5,631 bases of DNA from Micrococcaceae bacterium UBA4005 (lineage in GTDB: Bacteria; Actinomycetota; Actinomycetes; Actinomycetales; Micrococcaceae): contig DGBL01000037.1 of NCBI GenBank assembly GCA_002384315.1, positions 9,050-14,680 on the forward strand. The letters run 5' to 3'. The position numbers were made by a program, and so were the translations under genes. The notes beneath the pieces were generated by a model. It saw nothing but the letters and a program-made list of their open reading frames with translations, made no database searches and was not told where the DNA came from. Shown one piece after another: positions 5,630-5,631 of the stretch. The stretch's first letter is position 1. Each line of letters starts with the position of its first letter.

Positions 5630-5631
5630 GC

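Noticed and set aside
5534..5631. Open plus-strand frame starting at ATG 5534
   Set aside because: It shares codon boundaries with the better-biased minus-strand frame, many of its codons end in A, and it has no clear ribosome site.

Overview
The window looks like a chromosomal segment of a high-GC Gram-positive (actinobacterium), plausibly Arthrobacter or a relative. The reasons are the G+C-rich sequence with G/C-ending codons, several GTG starts, genes with no clear Shine-Dalgarno site, and a single-chain glycyl-tRNA synthetase. The genus is an inference. I see no rRNA, tRNA, CRISPR array, transposase or integrase. Nearly everything lies on the minus strand, so the biological order runs from right to left.

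Left part (1-1500): the first 43 codons of glycyl-tRNA synthetase (minus strand, running off the left edge) are preceded by a 120-bp gap. Next come a YdcZ/DUF606-type membrane transporter (minus) and a divergent 79-residue stand-alone S4 RNA-binding protein of the YbcJ type (plus). The two divergent genes are 43 bp apart. The gap holds a TTAGACTA core that reads as a -10-like hexamer on both strands.

Middle (1497-2201): an alpha/beta-hydrolase of the phospholipase/carboxylesterase type (minus) meets the S4 gene tail to tail. The two stop codons overlap in a single CTAG.

Right part (2228-5445): an apparent operon on the minus strand. A good sigma70-type promoter (TTGACA, 17 bp, CACTAT) leads into an MHS-family MFS transporter. 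An isochorismatase-fold amidohydrolase of the N-carbamoylsarcosine/maleamate amidase type follows, then an L-asparaginase-fold amidohydrolase. The esterase lies only about 30 bp further on and may be co-transcribed. The simplest reading is a catabolic unit that imports a small organic acid or amide and removes amide nitrogen with two unrelated hydrolases. The substrate cannot be named from sequence.

Right edge (5445-5631): a short open frame that looks like the C-terminal end of another minus-strand gene ends at 5525. Between it and the promoter lie two interleaved inverted repeats.
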